Positions 23,937 through 31,832 are shown, numbered from the stretch's first letter. The stretch is 34,096 nt of DNA from an uncultured Angelakisella sp. (GCA_910585525.1 CAJUFR010000020.1:1-34096); one strand, 5' to 3'. Notes: generated by a model not told the origin, from the letters alone. Translations and numbers: made by a program.

Positions 23937-26261
23937 TTATTGTTCCTTGTCCGGCAGGGTGGCCAGCACCAGACGGGTGGTGGCATTCCCGGCGGCCTCC
24001 CCGGTGATACAGGTGAGGAGCACCCGGTCCCCCTCCTCCGCCAGTATCCTGTCGATGCGGCAATCCCCCCGGGGGGCCAGGAGGAAGGTGCCGGAGGGGA
24101 GATCACGGGGGTAGATGGCGGTGCCGCCCTTTTCATCCACCGTCACCACAAAGCGGCCGGGCTGCCGGGAGACCTCCCGGGTGGAACCGTTGGCAAGGTG
24201 GATGAGGGTGGTCTCCCCGGCCAGGATGGTGGTGTCATCCACGATCTCCAGGCCGGTGCCGCCTTTGCCGGTCCCCCGCACCCCCTCGTGCCAGGTCCGT
24301 TCCCCGGTGGCAAGGTCGATGACCAACAGGTCGTCGGGGATATAGAGAGAGACCCGGTTATCGATGGGGACCACCAGGGTGTTCCCGCCGTTCATCAGCC
24401 GGGGGCGGCCCAGATGGAGACAGTCCTCCAGTTGGGCGTCCGCCTGGCGGCGCTTCAGTTCCAGATATTCCTGGTACCGGGGCCGCCGGTAGATATCCGC
24501 CATGGAGACGGCCAGCCGGGCGTCGTTGCCGTCGCCGCCGGCCACCCACACTCCCTCCCCGGTGACCCAGGTGACGATATCATCCGTCCACCGGGCGTCC
24601 CAATCGTCCTGGAAACGCTGCCCGGCCGGATCAACGGCGGCCCAGTCCGCCACCGCCTGGGCGATGGCCGGGGGGAGGGTGAAGGACCATTGTTCATGGA
24701 CCCCCCTGCCCTTGCCCCAGATGTAGCGGGTGTAGCCCGCGCTGTCCGCCAGCACGAACCGCGCGGAATCCCCGCCGGGGTCCTCGGGGACCTTTCGGAC
24801 GTCGTTTTCGGCGGTGAGGGGCATGGTAAAGGCCACCTCCCCCAGCTTCATATCCACCCCCATCAGCTGGCCCCGGGCAGGCCGGAGGCGTTCATCCCGC
24901 TGTGTCGCCCTCACCAGCACCAGGCCGTCCCGGGGGGCAAAGACCGCCTCGGTCCACTCCCCCCGCCGGGTGGGCCAGGACAGGACCTCTTTGCAGGTCA
25001 CCCCCTGGCCGGGGGTCAAATAGGATGGCCCGGCCTCTGTGACAGTGACCAGCAAAAGCCCTTCCCCCCCGGACAGACTGTAGAGGCAGACCACCCTTTC
25101 CCCCGCCGCCTCAAAGGGATAAAAGGCGGTGCAGGCCCCGTCCTCCCGGTGGAAGGACTCCTGGTGCCTGGGCAGGGTGAGGACCGGCTCCGCTGTCTGC
25201 CAGTTCTCCATGGTGCATGCCACCAGCCGGTACTCTGTCTCGGTCTCCTCCACGCCGTAGTAGTGGGAAAAGTCCCCGGTAATGGCGTAAAAACGATCTG
25301 TCAGCGTCCCCTTGGCAAGGGGGCGGCTCTCCCCGGTGGTGACATCGATCTGGACAAGGCCCGCCTGGAGGGTGGTGTCGTCCAGGCACTCCATCCCGGA
25401 GCCGCCAAAGCTGGCGTCGTAGACATCATACCAATCCGCCTTTCCGCCGGAAAGGTCCAGAACGGCAAGGCCCAGGGTCCCGCTTTGGCTTCTGGGGGTG
25501 CCGAAGTTTGCTGCCAGGGTCCTGCCGCCGTTCATCAGCCGCACCGACAGGAAGGTGAGCTTTTCCTCCGGCTGGCATCCCCCATAGGCTTCCGCCAGAT
25601 GGGAAAAGGCGGGCTGCCTGGTGATCTCCCCGGTGGCGAGGACCAGGCGGGGGTCGCCGCCGCCGGTATCGGAGAGCCATATCCCCTCCGGGTCGCTCCA
25701 GGCCAGCAGGTCCCGGTCCGGCAGGACGTCCCACCGGATCAGATGGCCGTAAAAGGGGTAGTCCTCCTTGGCCCGGGCCGCCTCCGGCAGGGTGTATTCC
25801 CCCAGGAGACCGCTTCGGTCAAACCGGCGGCAGCCCTCCTGGGTGACGATGGAAAACTCCCCGGGGACAGCCAGGGAGGGCCGGAACTGATACAGGGCAT
25901 CCCGGTAGCCGTCCATGCTCCGGGAAAAGACCTGCTCCCCTGTTTCCAGGTCCAGGGCCAGAAGGTCCCTGCCGCCGGACCCCTGGCCGTCCACCTCCAC
26001 CAGCAGGCAGCCATCCCAGACGGTCGCCCCCCGCCGGATGGACCCGCTGCCCGCCGGGAGGATGACCTGGTATCCCACCCCGGGGGCGGCGGCGAGAACG
26101 GCGGGCTCGGAGACAGGCTCGGGGGCAGGGTCTGGACCGCTTTCCGGGGCCGGGGCGCTCTGCGAGGGGGCGGGGACCGGCTCCGCCGGGGGCTGCGCCC
26201 CGCAGGCGCAAAGGGACAGCAGCAGCGTCAAAGCCAGCCCAAAAGCCACACAGCGCTTCAT
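23937..26261 (-). CDS. Large lipoprotein with internal duplication (paralogue 2)
   Basis: A 774-residue lipoprotein with signal MKRCVAFGLALTLLLSLCAC (lipidated Cys20) and an acidic Pro/Ala linker. Its mature part has the same two-half plan as its neighbour: LALDLETGEQVFS against MGVDMKLGEVAFT, YTLPEAAR against FTLPPAIA, DPEGIWLSDTGGGDP against GEGVWVAGGDGNDA, RLMNGGRTLA against RLMNGGNTL, and DDTTLQAG against DDTTILAG. The GAAGGAG site sets the start at 26261. Its stop is 40 bp before paralogue 1, and the gap is AT-rich with a TATAAT, so the second gene may have its own promoter. It probably arose by tandem duplication. Likely an envelope beta-propeller protein; function unknown. Confidence 0.88.
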   Translation of the reverse strand: MKRCVAFGLALTLLLSLCACGAQPPAEPVPAPSQSAPAPESGPDPAPEPVSEPAVLAAAPGVGYQVILPAGSGSIRRGATVWDGCLLVEVDGQGSGGRDLLALDLETGEQVFSRSMDGYRDALYQFRPSLAVPGEFSIVTQEGCRRFDRSGLLGEYTLPEAARAKEDYPFYGHLIRWDVLPDRDLLAWSDPEGIWLSDTGGGDPRLVLATGEITRQPAFSHLAEAYGGCQPEEKLTFLSVRLMNGGRTLAANFGTPRSQSGTLGLAVLDLSGGKADWYDVYDASFGGSGMECLDDTTLQAGLVQIDVTTGESRPLAKGTLTDRFYAITGDFSHYYGVEETETEYRLVACTMENWQTAEPVLTLPRHQESFHREDGACTAFYPFEAAGERVVCLYSLSGGEGLLLVTVTEAGPSYLTPGQGVTCKEVLSWPTRRGEWTEAVFAPRDGLVLVRATQRDERLRPARGQLMGVDMKLGEVAFTMPLTAENDVRKVPEDPGGDSARFVLADSAGYTRYIWGKGRGVHEQWSFTLPPAIAQAVADWAAVDPAGQRFQDDWDARWTDDIVTWVTGEGVWVAGGDGNDARLAVSMADIYRRPRYQEYLELKRRQADAQLEDCLHLGRPRLMNGGNTLVVPIDNRVSLYIPDDLLVIDLATGERTWHEGVRGTGKGGTGLEIVDDTTILAGETTLIHLANGSTREVSRQPGRFVVTVDEKGGTAIYPRDLPSGTFLLAPRGDCRIDRILAEEGDRVLLTCITGEAAGNATTRLVLATLPDKEQ

Positions 26262-26296
26262 AAATTCTTCTCCTTCTATCCTAAACAAGCCCAAGA

Positions 26297-26360
26297 CTCC
26301 AGGTACTCGCTGTCGCCTCACACCCATGTAAGGTCCCGCAGGGACCGGGCAGGGCATGGC
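26297..26360. repeat. Dispersed intergenic repeat, copy A
   Basis: About 64 bp between dgt and the lipoprotein pair that resembles 31766-31832: a shared CTCCAGG start, ACCCA.GTAAGG in the middle and GCAGGGCA at the end. The core hairpin is GGTCCC-GCA-GGGACC (26332-26346). In the other copy the arms change together, so pairing is kept. Confidence 0.55.
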
Positions 26361-26375
26361 CGCCGGCCCAGCCGG

Positions 26376-27386
26376 TCACCTGGTCCACGGCTGGGGGACA
26401 AATATCTCCTCAAAGGTGGCGATGCAGTACCGGTCGCTCATCCCGGCGATGTAGTCGATGACCGCCCGCTGGATGCCCTCCTCCTCCCGGATGATCTCGT
26501 ACTCCTTGGGCAGCTTGTCGGGGTGCTCCACGAACCAGGTGAACAGCTTCTTGACGATATCCTTGGCCTTGCCCTCCTCCCCCTTTGCCACCGGGTTTTT
26601 GTAGACGGCGTCAAAGAGGAAATCCTGGAGCATCCGGTACAGCCGGAAGGTCTCCGGGTCCATCTGGACCTTCTCCCCGCTGTTCTGGATAAGGGAATTC
26701 ACCAGGGCGGTGATGCGCCGGCTCTTGGTCTGGCCCAGCCCCACCTTCACCTCCCAGGGGAGGTCGTCCGCCTGGAGGATGCCGCCACGGACGGCGTCCT
26801 CGATATCGTGGTTGATGTAGGCGATCTTGTCGGCGTACCGCACCACCTGGCCCTCCAGGGTATCGGCCCAGGGGGCCTTGTCCGAGTGGCAGAGGATGCC
26901 GTTTTTCACCTCCCTGGTGAGGTTCAGCCCCCGGCCGTCCTTCTCCAGCCGCTCCACCACCCGGACGCTTTGGGCGCTGTGGACGAACCAGACAGGGGAG
27001 ACCTCCCGCAGGGCGTACTCCCCGGCGTGGCCGAAGGGGGTGTGCCCCAGGTCGTGGCCCAGGGCGATGGCCTCCACCAGGTCCTCGTTGAGCCGCAGCC
27101 CCCGGGCCACAGTGCGGGCGATCTGGTTCACCTCCAGGGTGTGGGTGAGGCGGGTGCGGTAGTGGTCCCCCTGGGGGAAGAGGAACACCTGGGTCTTGTG
27201 CATCAGCCGCCGGAAGGCGTTGCAGTGGATGATGCGGTCCCGGTCCCGCTGGTAGGGGGTGCGGATGGGACACTCCTCCTCCGGCAGGTCCCGCCCCGCC
27301 GTGTCCGCCGAATGGGCGGCGCAGGGGGCAAGGGTGAGCCGCTCCAGTTCCTGGGTCTGCTCCCGCACTGTCTTTTCCTTCTCCAT
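26376..27386 (-). CDS. dgt: dGTPase-like HD-domain dNTP triphosphohydrolase
   Basis: A 336-residue HD-superfamily enzyme that removes triphosphate from dNTPs. The start region has RDRIIHCNAFRRLMHKTQVF, and the metal ligands are in RLTHTLEV and GHDLGHTPFGHAGE (HD pair), with a further Asp in VRYADKIAYINHD. Full length for the bacterial group. dgt next to dnaG and rpoD is a common clostridial order; here two lipoprotein genes intervene. AAAAGGGAG precedes the ATG. A gap of 114 bp with a repeat element separates it from the lipoprotein gene. Confidence 0.94.
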   Translation of the reverse strand: MEKEKTVREQTQELERLTLAPCAAHSADTAGRDLPEEECPIRTPYQRDRDRIIHCNAFRRLMHKTQVFLFPQGDHYRTRLTHTLEVNQIARTVARGLRLNEDLVEAIALGHDLGHTPFGHAGEYALREVSPVWFVHSAQSVRVVERLEKDGRGLNLTREVKNGILCHSDKAPWADTLEGQVVRYADKIAYINHDIEDAVRGGILQADDLPWEVKVGLGQTKSRRITALVNSLIQNSGEKVQMDPETFRLYRMLQDFLFDAVYKNPVAKGEEGKAKDIVKKLFTWFVEHPDKLPKEYEIIREEEGIQRAVIDYIAGMSDRYCIATFEEIFVPQPWTR

Positions 27387-27424
27387 GCTGTCACTCCCTT
27401 TTCGTTCCGCTGACTAAAGGATCT

Positions 27425-27454
27425 CTTATACATAATATACGGCAAAAAATTCAA
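27425..27454 (-). promoter_or_regulatory. Possible promoter of dgt
   Basis: Read leftwards: TTGAAT (27449-27454), an 18-bp AT-rich spacer and TATAAG (27425-27430). The hexamers are imperfect, but this is the only AT-rich block ahead of dgt. Confidence 0.4.
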
Positions 27455-27542
27455 AATCCCTTCATCCTGGTCGATTTTCTCTTGATTTTTCCAGAACTTG
27501 TCATTTTGCACAGGGAAACGCAGCATCTTTTGGCAAAAACAC

Positions 27543-27579
27543 GCCGCCCCCGGTGAGGAAACCTGTCCCTGGGGGCGGC
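27543..27579. other. Hairpin between dgt and the DKNYY gene
   Basis: A perfect 9-bp stem GCCGCCCCC/GGGGGCGGC (27543-27551 with 27571-27579) holds a 19-nt loop with a smaller AGG/CCT pairing. It lies just upstream of the extended -10 of the next gene, where a -35 would be. No T tract. Confidence 0.5.
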
Positions 27580-27585
27580 ATGATG

Positions 27586-27594
27586 TGCTATACT
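27586..27594 (+). promoter_or_regulatory. Extended -10 promoter of the DKNYY gene
   Basis: TG-C-TATACT (27586-27594) is an extended -10 element with no recognisable -35. The predicted start is about 19 nt before the ATG at 27620, just enough for the AAAGGGGG ribosome binding site. Confidence 0.55.
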
Positions 27595-27619
27595 AGAAGG
27601 ATGAAAGGGGGCGCTTGGG

Positions 27620-28291
27620 ATGAGTTACGCGCGTATCCTAAAGGACCAGGAGGGAAGGCCCTCCGGCTACCGGGAATGTGACGGGGAGGTCTGCTGGATG
27701 CCCCAGCGGCAATCCTACGACCGGGAGTTCCGGCCGGTAAAGATCGACACCGCCACCATGGAGGTGCTGGACCACGATTTCATCAAGGACAGCCGGCGGG
27801 TCTACCGCCAGGGGAAGCTACTGCGGGGGGTCACCCCCCTGGGGTTCCGGGTGCTCAACGGGGTCTACACCGGGGGACCGGGGGGCATCTGGACCCCCTA
27901 CGGCGACGCCAAGGTGGCCCACCCGGAGGAATTCCAGGTGCTGGACAGCGGCGGCGTCCCGGAGGGGGCGGTGTTCCCCCAAAGCTACGGCCAGGACGGG
28001 GAGTTTGTCTACTTCTTCACCGGTTCCACCGACACCCCCCGCGCCATCCGGGTGCGGGGCTGCAACGACCCCGCCGCCTTCCGGGTGCTGTCCTGGCAGT
28101 ACGCCCGGGACGGGGAACACGTCTACTACCAGGGCACGGTGGTGAAAAAGGCCGACCCGGAGAGTTTTATCGTGCTGGGGCAGAGATACGCCCGGGACAA
28201 GAAGCACCTGTTCCTGGGGGACCGGCTGCTGGAGGATGGACCGGAGGGGTTTATCATACCGGAGCAAGACCGGCAGGCGGAAAGCCCTTGA
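27620..28291 (+). CDS. DKNYY-family protein
   Basis: A 223-residue protein with several copies of the DKNYY repeat: WQYARDGEHVYYQGTVVKKA, followed by DPESFIVLGQRYARDKKHLF, and earlier SYGQDGEFVYFF. In this family repeats of the form YA.D...VYY.G..+..AD..SF are thought to build a beta-rich scaffold of unknown function. There is no signal peptide, so it is probably cytoplasmic. It stands alone behind its own promoter and converges on the next gene with a 20-bp gap. Confidence 0.82.
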   Translation: MSYARILKDQEGRPSGYRECDGEVCWMPQRQSYDREFRPVKIDTATMEVLDHDFIKDSRRVYRQGKLLRGVTPLGFRVLNGVYTGGPGGIWTPYGDAKVAHPEEFQVLDSGGVPEGAVFPQSYGQDGEFVYFFTGSTDTPRAIRVRGCNDPAAFRVLSWQYARDGEHVYYQGTVVKKADPESFIVLGQRYARDKKHLFLGDRLLEDGPEGFIIPEQDRQAESP

Positions 28292-28311
28292 AGGGCCAGG
28301 TGGAGGGTGCG

Positions 28312-28587
28312 TCAGGTCTGCTCCCTGACGATCTTCAGCATCTTCCTGGCACGGGCGCGGTCGGAAGGAAAGTGCGAGTACGACGCGATATCCACCGTCC
28401 AGCTGCGGCCCGCTTCGATGGTGCCGAGGTTCTCCACCACCAGCCCCACCCGGCCCCGTGTAAGGGGCGGGGAGGAGAGTTCAAGGTACGAGGAAACGGA
28501 ATCCTTATAAATGATGATCTCATCCTGGATACATCTCGTCACCAGATATTCCAGATCGTCCTTTTTTTGTTTTTCTATCGTCTGCAT
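28312..28587 (-). CDS. Unknown small protein, divergent from the DUF1349 gene
   Basis: A 91-residue reading frame from the ATG at 28587, which has AAGGGA about 10 nt upstream. An ATG at 28611 would make it 99 residues but overlaps a TATACT box. The product is charged and soluble: a helical start (QTIEKQKKDDLEYLVTRCIQ), a beta-rich middle (GRVGLVVENLG, then TVDIASYSHF) and a basic end (SDRARARKMLKIVREQT). I do not recognise it. Third-position composition and amino-acid make-up look coding, whereas the opposite strand gives no sensible protein. Moderate confidence. Confidence 0.55.
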   Translation of the reverse strand: MQTIEKQKKDDLEYLVTRCIQDEIIIYKDSVSSYLELSSPPLTRGRVGLVVENLGTIEAGRSWTVDIASYSHFPSDRARARKMLKIVREQT

Positions 28588-28662
28588 CAGTTGAAAGTCC
28601 CTTACGATCATAGTATACTTTACCTGCATCAATTTGATTGATCGAAAGGCTGGGGAAACGAT

Positions 28663-29268
28663 ATGGATATGACAGGATTCCAGTGGACACGAGAGCCAAA
28701 GCAATACGACATCGACAGCACAAAAGTTGAGATCGTGACCGCTCCGCACACCGACCTGTGGCAGCGGACCTATTACCACTTCCAGAATGATAGCGCGCCT
28801 GTGCTTCAAATGGAGACAGATAAAAGGTTTTTCAGCTTTATTGTTAAAACTGATTTTTCCACAAGCCATCACAGATTTGACCAATGTGGTATTGTTATGT
28901 ATCTGGACAGTGAAAACTGGCTGAAAGGCTCTATTGAATATGAAAATGAAGATTTCCAGCATTTAGGCAGCGTTGTCACAAACAACGGTTATTCCGACTG
29001 GGCGACCACCGCCATTCCTGCCGGAATCAAATCCATGTGGTATCGCTTTAGCCGTCGTGAAGATGATTATCGTATCGAGTGTTCTGAAGATGGTATCTAT
29101 TTTAGCCAAATGCGCGTTTGTCATATGGACAAGGGGAACGGCACGATCCGATTTGGCATCTATGCCTGCTCCCCGGAGGATTCTTCCTTTAAAGCTATTT
29201 TTACGAACATGGAATTTACTGAATGTCAATGGAAAGCCCATGACGGGCAACAGCCGGATCAAAAATAA
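28663..29268 (+). CDS. DUF1349 family protein (concanavalin-like fold)
   Basis: A 201-residue protein matching DUF1349: FQWTREPKQYDIDSTKVEIV, later SFIVKTDFSTSHHRFDQCGI, MYLDSENWLKGSIEYEN, WYRFSRREDDYRIECSEDG, and GIYACSPEDSSFKAIF near the end. The family has a lectin-like beta sandwich and its members are cytoplasmic, some annotated as enolase-regulating without good proof. The DNA is clearly AT-richer than its neighbours, which suggests recent acquisition. The upstream site is weak (GGGGAAACG). It stands alone and ends 6 bp from the convergent vanZ-like gene. Confidence 0.88.
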   Translation: MDMTGFQWTREPKQYDIDSTKVEIVTAPHTDLWQRTYYHFQNDSAPVLQMETDKRFFSFIVKTDFSTSHHRFDQCGIVMYLDSENWLKGSIEYENEDFQHLGSVVTNNGYSDWATTAIPAGIKSMWYRFSRREDDYRIECSEDGIYFSQMRVCHMDKGNGTIRFGIYACSPEDSSFKAIFTNMEFTECQWKAHDGQQPDQK

Positions 29269-29274
29269 TTTTGA

Positions 29275-29865
29275 CTATTCCCCGGACGGCCTCACCCGCC
29301 ACCCATCCGCCCACCCCGGCCGCAGCCGGCGGATGGCCTGATATACCCCGTAGCCCAGGGCGCCCCCCAGGGCGTTGAGCCAGAGGTCATCCACGTCGGC
29401 GGCGCGGGGCTGGAACAGCTGGCAGAACTCCACACAGAGGGAGGCCAAAAGGGCGGCGCCGGCGCCACGGAGAAGGCCGTTTTTCCCCTCCCCCCACAGC
29501 AGGCAGGGGAAGAAGCCCAGGGGCAGGAACATCAGGATATTCCCCAGGACATTGATGACAAAGTACATCCCGTCCCCGGCTCTCATGGCCGCCAGGCTGT
29601 CCGCCAGCACCACCAGGGGGCGGAGGTTCACCCGGGACCAGCTTGGGGGGATGAACTGCCCCCCTGGGGGCAGGATGGTCACCGCCGCCAACCCCACCAG
29701 GAAGAGCAGGAAGGCCCACAGCCCCGCCTCGTGGCGGAGGGTGGTGGTCAGGCCATGGTTTTTCAGGCGGTATGCTCCCGCCAGACGGGCCGCCGCCACC
29801 AGGGGGACAGCCGCCGCCATGACCGGGAGCATCCGCAGAACAAATCCCGCGATACGGCCCATCAT
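29275..29865 (-). CDS. VanZ-like membrane protein
   Basis: A 196-residue membrane protein of the VanZ-like family. About four to five hydrophobic segments are present, and the family features are seen in VNLRPLVVLADSL, the INVLGNILMFLPLGFFP helix, and SLCVEFCQLFQPRAADVDDL near the end. VanZ gives low-level teicoplanin resistance in enterococci; most VanZ-like proteins have no known substrate. The start overlaps the birA stop by 4 bp (ATGA), so it is coupled to birA for no obvious functional reason. Confidence 0.9.
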   Translation of the reverse strand: MMGRIAGFVLRMLPVMAAAVPLVAAARLAGAYRLKNHGLTTTLRHEAGLWAFLLFLVGLAAVTILPPGGQFIPPSWSRVNLRPLVVLADSLAAMRAGDGMYFVINVLGNILMFLPLGFFPCLLWGEGKNGLLRGAGAALLASLCVEFCQLFQPRAADVDDLWLNALGGALGYGVYQAIRRLRPGWADGWRVRPSGE

Positions 29866-30857
29866 GTGTACCCCAGCACGCCCCGGACGCTGACCTCCCC
29901 GGAACTCACCGGGCGGATGCCGTCGGGGAAGCGCACCAGCAGGCTGCCGTCAGGGGCCAGGTCCACCGCCGTCCCCTCCTGCCGCCCCACGGGGGAGGTG
30001 ACCACCACCGGGCGGCCCAGGGTGCAGGAAAGGCTCCGCAGCCGGTCCAGGAGGGCCGGGTCGTCCCCCTGCCAGCCGGTGCCGGAAAATATCTCGTCCA
30101 GCCGGGCGATGAGGGCCCCAGCCAGCCGGGCCCGGAGCACCTTCTTCCCCGCCATCCGCACCGAGATGGCCTTGTCCGCCAACTCCGGGGGGAAGCTGTC
30201 CTGGCCCACGTTGATGCCGATGCCGATGATGGCCCAGGCGATGCTGCCGTCCTCCCCGTCCGAGACCAGGCGGGTGAGGATGCCGCAGACCTTCTTCCCC
30301 TCCAGGATGACATCATTGGGCCACTTGATGGAGGGGGCAAGGCCGGTGGTGTCCGAGATGGCCCCGCAGACCGCCAGACCGGCGCAGGAGGTGAGAAGGC
30401 TCAATCGCTCCCCGCCGCAGCCGGGGGCCAGCAGGTAGGAAAGATAGATGCCCACCCCGCCGGGGCTGAGGAAGCTGCGGCCCATCCGCCCGGCCCCTGC
30501 GGTCTGGCGGTCGGCCACGATCACCGAGCCGCTCTCCACCCCCTCCAGCACCATCCGCTGGCCCTGGGTGATGGTGGAATCCAGTTCCTCGTAGGCGTAA
30601 ACCGGGGCCTTTCTGTCCGGGGGGAGAAAATGCTCCACCACCGGGGCGGTCATCAGGTCCGGGACCTCCACCAGGCGGTAGCCACGGTTGGTGGCGGAGC
30701 CGATCTCCCATCCCGCCTGGCGCAGCCGGTCCATCCCCTTCCAGACGGCGGCCCGGGTCACCCCCATCTGCCGGCTGATGGCCTCCCCGGAAAGGGGCTC
30801 CCCCTGATGGGCCAGCAGCAGCGCCGCCAGCTTCTCCTCCATAGTTCCGTATCCCAT
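29862..30857 (-). CDS. birA: Bifunctional biotin-protein ligase/repressor
   Basis: A 331-residue BirA. An N-terminal winged helix (GEAISRQMGVTRAAVWKGMD) is followed by the ligase domain with ELDSTITQGQ, the biotinyl-AMP loop ADRQTAGAGRMGRSF, KWPNDV and IGIGINVGQ, and the C-terminal SH3-like part (RQEGTAVDLAPDGSLLVRF). It attaches biotin to carboxylases and may repress biotin genes. Of three close ATGs I chose 30857, six bases after AGGAGGG; the one at 30863 is too close and the frame upstream of it is non-coding. It is divergent from the acyl-ACP thioesterase gene. No biotin biosynthesis gene is in the window. Confidence 0.93.
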   Translation of the reverse strand: MGYGTMEEKLAALLLAHQGEPLSGEAISRQMGVTRAAVWKGMDRLRQAGWEIGSATNRGYRLVEVPDLMTAPVVEHFLPPDRKAPVYAYEELDSTITQGQRMVLEGVESGSVIVADRQTAGAGRMGRSFLSPGGVGIYLSYLLAPGCGGERLSLLTSCAGLAVCGAISDTTGLAPSIKWPNDVILEGKKVCGILTRLVSDGEDGSIAWAIIGIGINVGQDSFPPELADKAISVRMAGKKVLRARLAGALIARLDEIFSGTGWQGDDPALLDRLRSLSCTLGRPVVVTSPVGRQEGTAVDLAPDGSLLVRFPDGIRPVSSGEVSVRGVLGYT

Positions 30858-30932
30858 GCCCATCCCTCCTTTTCCTCTATTATAGTGGTATCTGCGGGGC
30901 AAGGCAAGGGCCTGGCGCATCCGGTTTTTTTG

Positions 30933-30953
30933 TGATATACTTAAAATATATCA
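30933..30953 (+). promoter_or_regulatory. Extended -10 promoter inside a perfect dyad, acyl-ACP thioesterase gene
   Basis: TGATATA (30933-30939) and its perfect complement TATATCA (30947-30953) flank a 7-bp centre. The left arm also forms an extended -10 (TG-A-TATACT, 30933-30941), so a regulator bound here would cover the promoter. It does not match the BirA or FapR operators I know. Confidence 0.5.
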
Positions 30954-30976
30954 AGTATCGACTGGAGGAGTTTCCT

Positions 30977-31708
30977 ATGGCATCCTGCACGCCGGACCGG
31001 TACGAGAGCCGGCATTATATCTCCGAGTGCGACTGTGACTTTGCTTTGCGGCTTACCGCCGGGGGGTTGCTGCGGCTGGTCCAGGAGGTGAGCACCCGCC
31101 ACTGCACCCTGCTGGGCGTCACGCCGGAGCGGTACGAGGCCACCCACACCGCCTTCCTGCTGGCCAAACTGTGCGCCCGGGTCCACCTGGACATCCCCGC
31201 CGGGGAGGAGGTGACGGTGGTGACCACCCCTTCGGCGCCGGTGCGGGCGGTGTACCACCGCTACACCGCCATCATGCTGGGGGAGGACAAGCTGGCGGCG
31301 GAGGTGGATGCCCGGTGGGTGCTGGTGGACACCCAGACCCGCCGCATCCTCCGCAAGGCCCCGCCGGAACTGGGTCTGCCCTTCGGGGCGTCCTCGGTGC
31401 CGGAGTTGGAGGTCTCCATCCCCAAACCCCAGGGGGAGCCGGTGCTTGTGGGGCGGGAAAAGGCCCTCTACTCCCGGTGCGACCAGAACCGCCACCTGAA
31501 CAACACCCGGTATGCCGATATCCTCTGCGACTACCTGCCGCCGGAGCGGTTTTTCCAGGGGCCGGTGCGGGAACTGCGCATCAGCTACCACCGGGAGGTG
31601 CCTATGGGCGGCACGCTGGAGTTGTTCTCCTGCCCCGCCGGGGAAGGGACCTACTTCCTGGGCCGCGGGGAGGAAGGCGATTGCTTCGAGGCATTGATCC
31701 GATTCTAA
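30977..31708 (+). CDS. Acyl-ACP thioesterase
   Basis: A 243-residue FatA/FatB-type thioesterase made of two hot-dog folds. It releases free fatty acids from acyl carrier protein. Seen are the first hot-dog opening (YESRHYISECDCDFALRLTA), LLRLVQEVSTRH, and the catalytic-type motif DQNRHLNNTRYADIL (Asn, His and Asn as in plant enzymes). The start at 30977 has GGAGGAG seven bases upstream, better than the upstream in-frame options. It stands alone, divergent from birA; both relate to fatty acid supply, since biotin is needed for acetyl-CoA carboxylase. Confidence 0.92.
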   Translation: MASCTPDRYESRHYISECDCDFALRLTAGGLLRLVQEVSTRHCTLLGVTPERYEATHTAFLLAKLCARVHLDIPAGEEVTVVTTPSAPVRAVYHRYTAIMLGEDKLAAEVDARWVLVDTQTRRILRKAPPELGLPFGASSVPELEVSIPKPQGEPVLVGREKALYSRCDQNRHLNNTRYADILCDYLPPERFFQGPVRELRISYHREVPMGGTLELFSCPAGEGTYFLGRGEEGDCFEALIRF

Positions 31709-31719
31709 GTATCACAGCA

Positions 31720-31750
31720 AAGGGGACACCGAGCATCTCGGTGTCCCCTT
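31720..31750 (+). terminator. Terminator after the acyl-ACP thioesterase gene
   Basis: A perfect 14-bp stem (31720-31733 with 31737-31750) with a CAT loop, 11 bp after the stop codon. The T tract is short (TTATTG), but stem strength is high. Confidence 0.75.
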
Positions 31751-31765
31751 ATTGATCTGTCTATG

Positions 31766-31832
31766 TCTCCAGGCAGCCACTGCCGCCCCCTACCCAGGTA
31801 AGGCCCGAAGGGCCGTGCAGGGCAAGCCCGCG
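31766..31832. repeat. Dispersed intergenic repeat, copy B
   Basis: Related to 26297-26360 (see there). The core hairpin is GGCCC-GAA-GGGCC (31802-31814), where both arms differ from copy A in a compensating way. It runs directly into the 34-bp tandem repeats. Confidence 0.55.

Noticed and set aside
23880..27413. 1177-codon open frame (+) antisense to the lipoproteins and dgt
   Set aside because: Same effect: few stop codons arise opposite GC-rich genes. The product has no recognisable motif and the - strand genes have good ribosome binding sites.
30858..30976. BirA operator between birA and the thioesterase gene
   Set aside because: The dyad found there does not resemble the TTGTNAAC-type biotin operator arms, so it was recorded only as an unassigned dyad.
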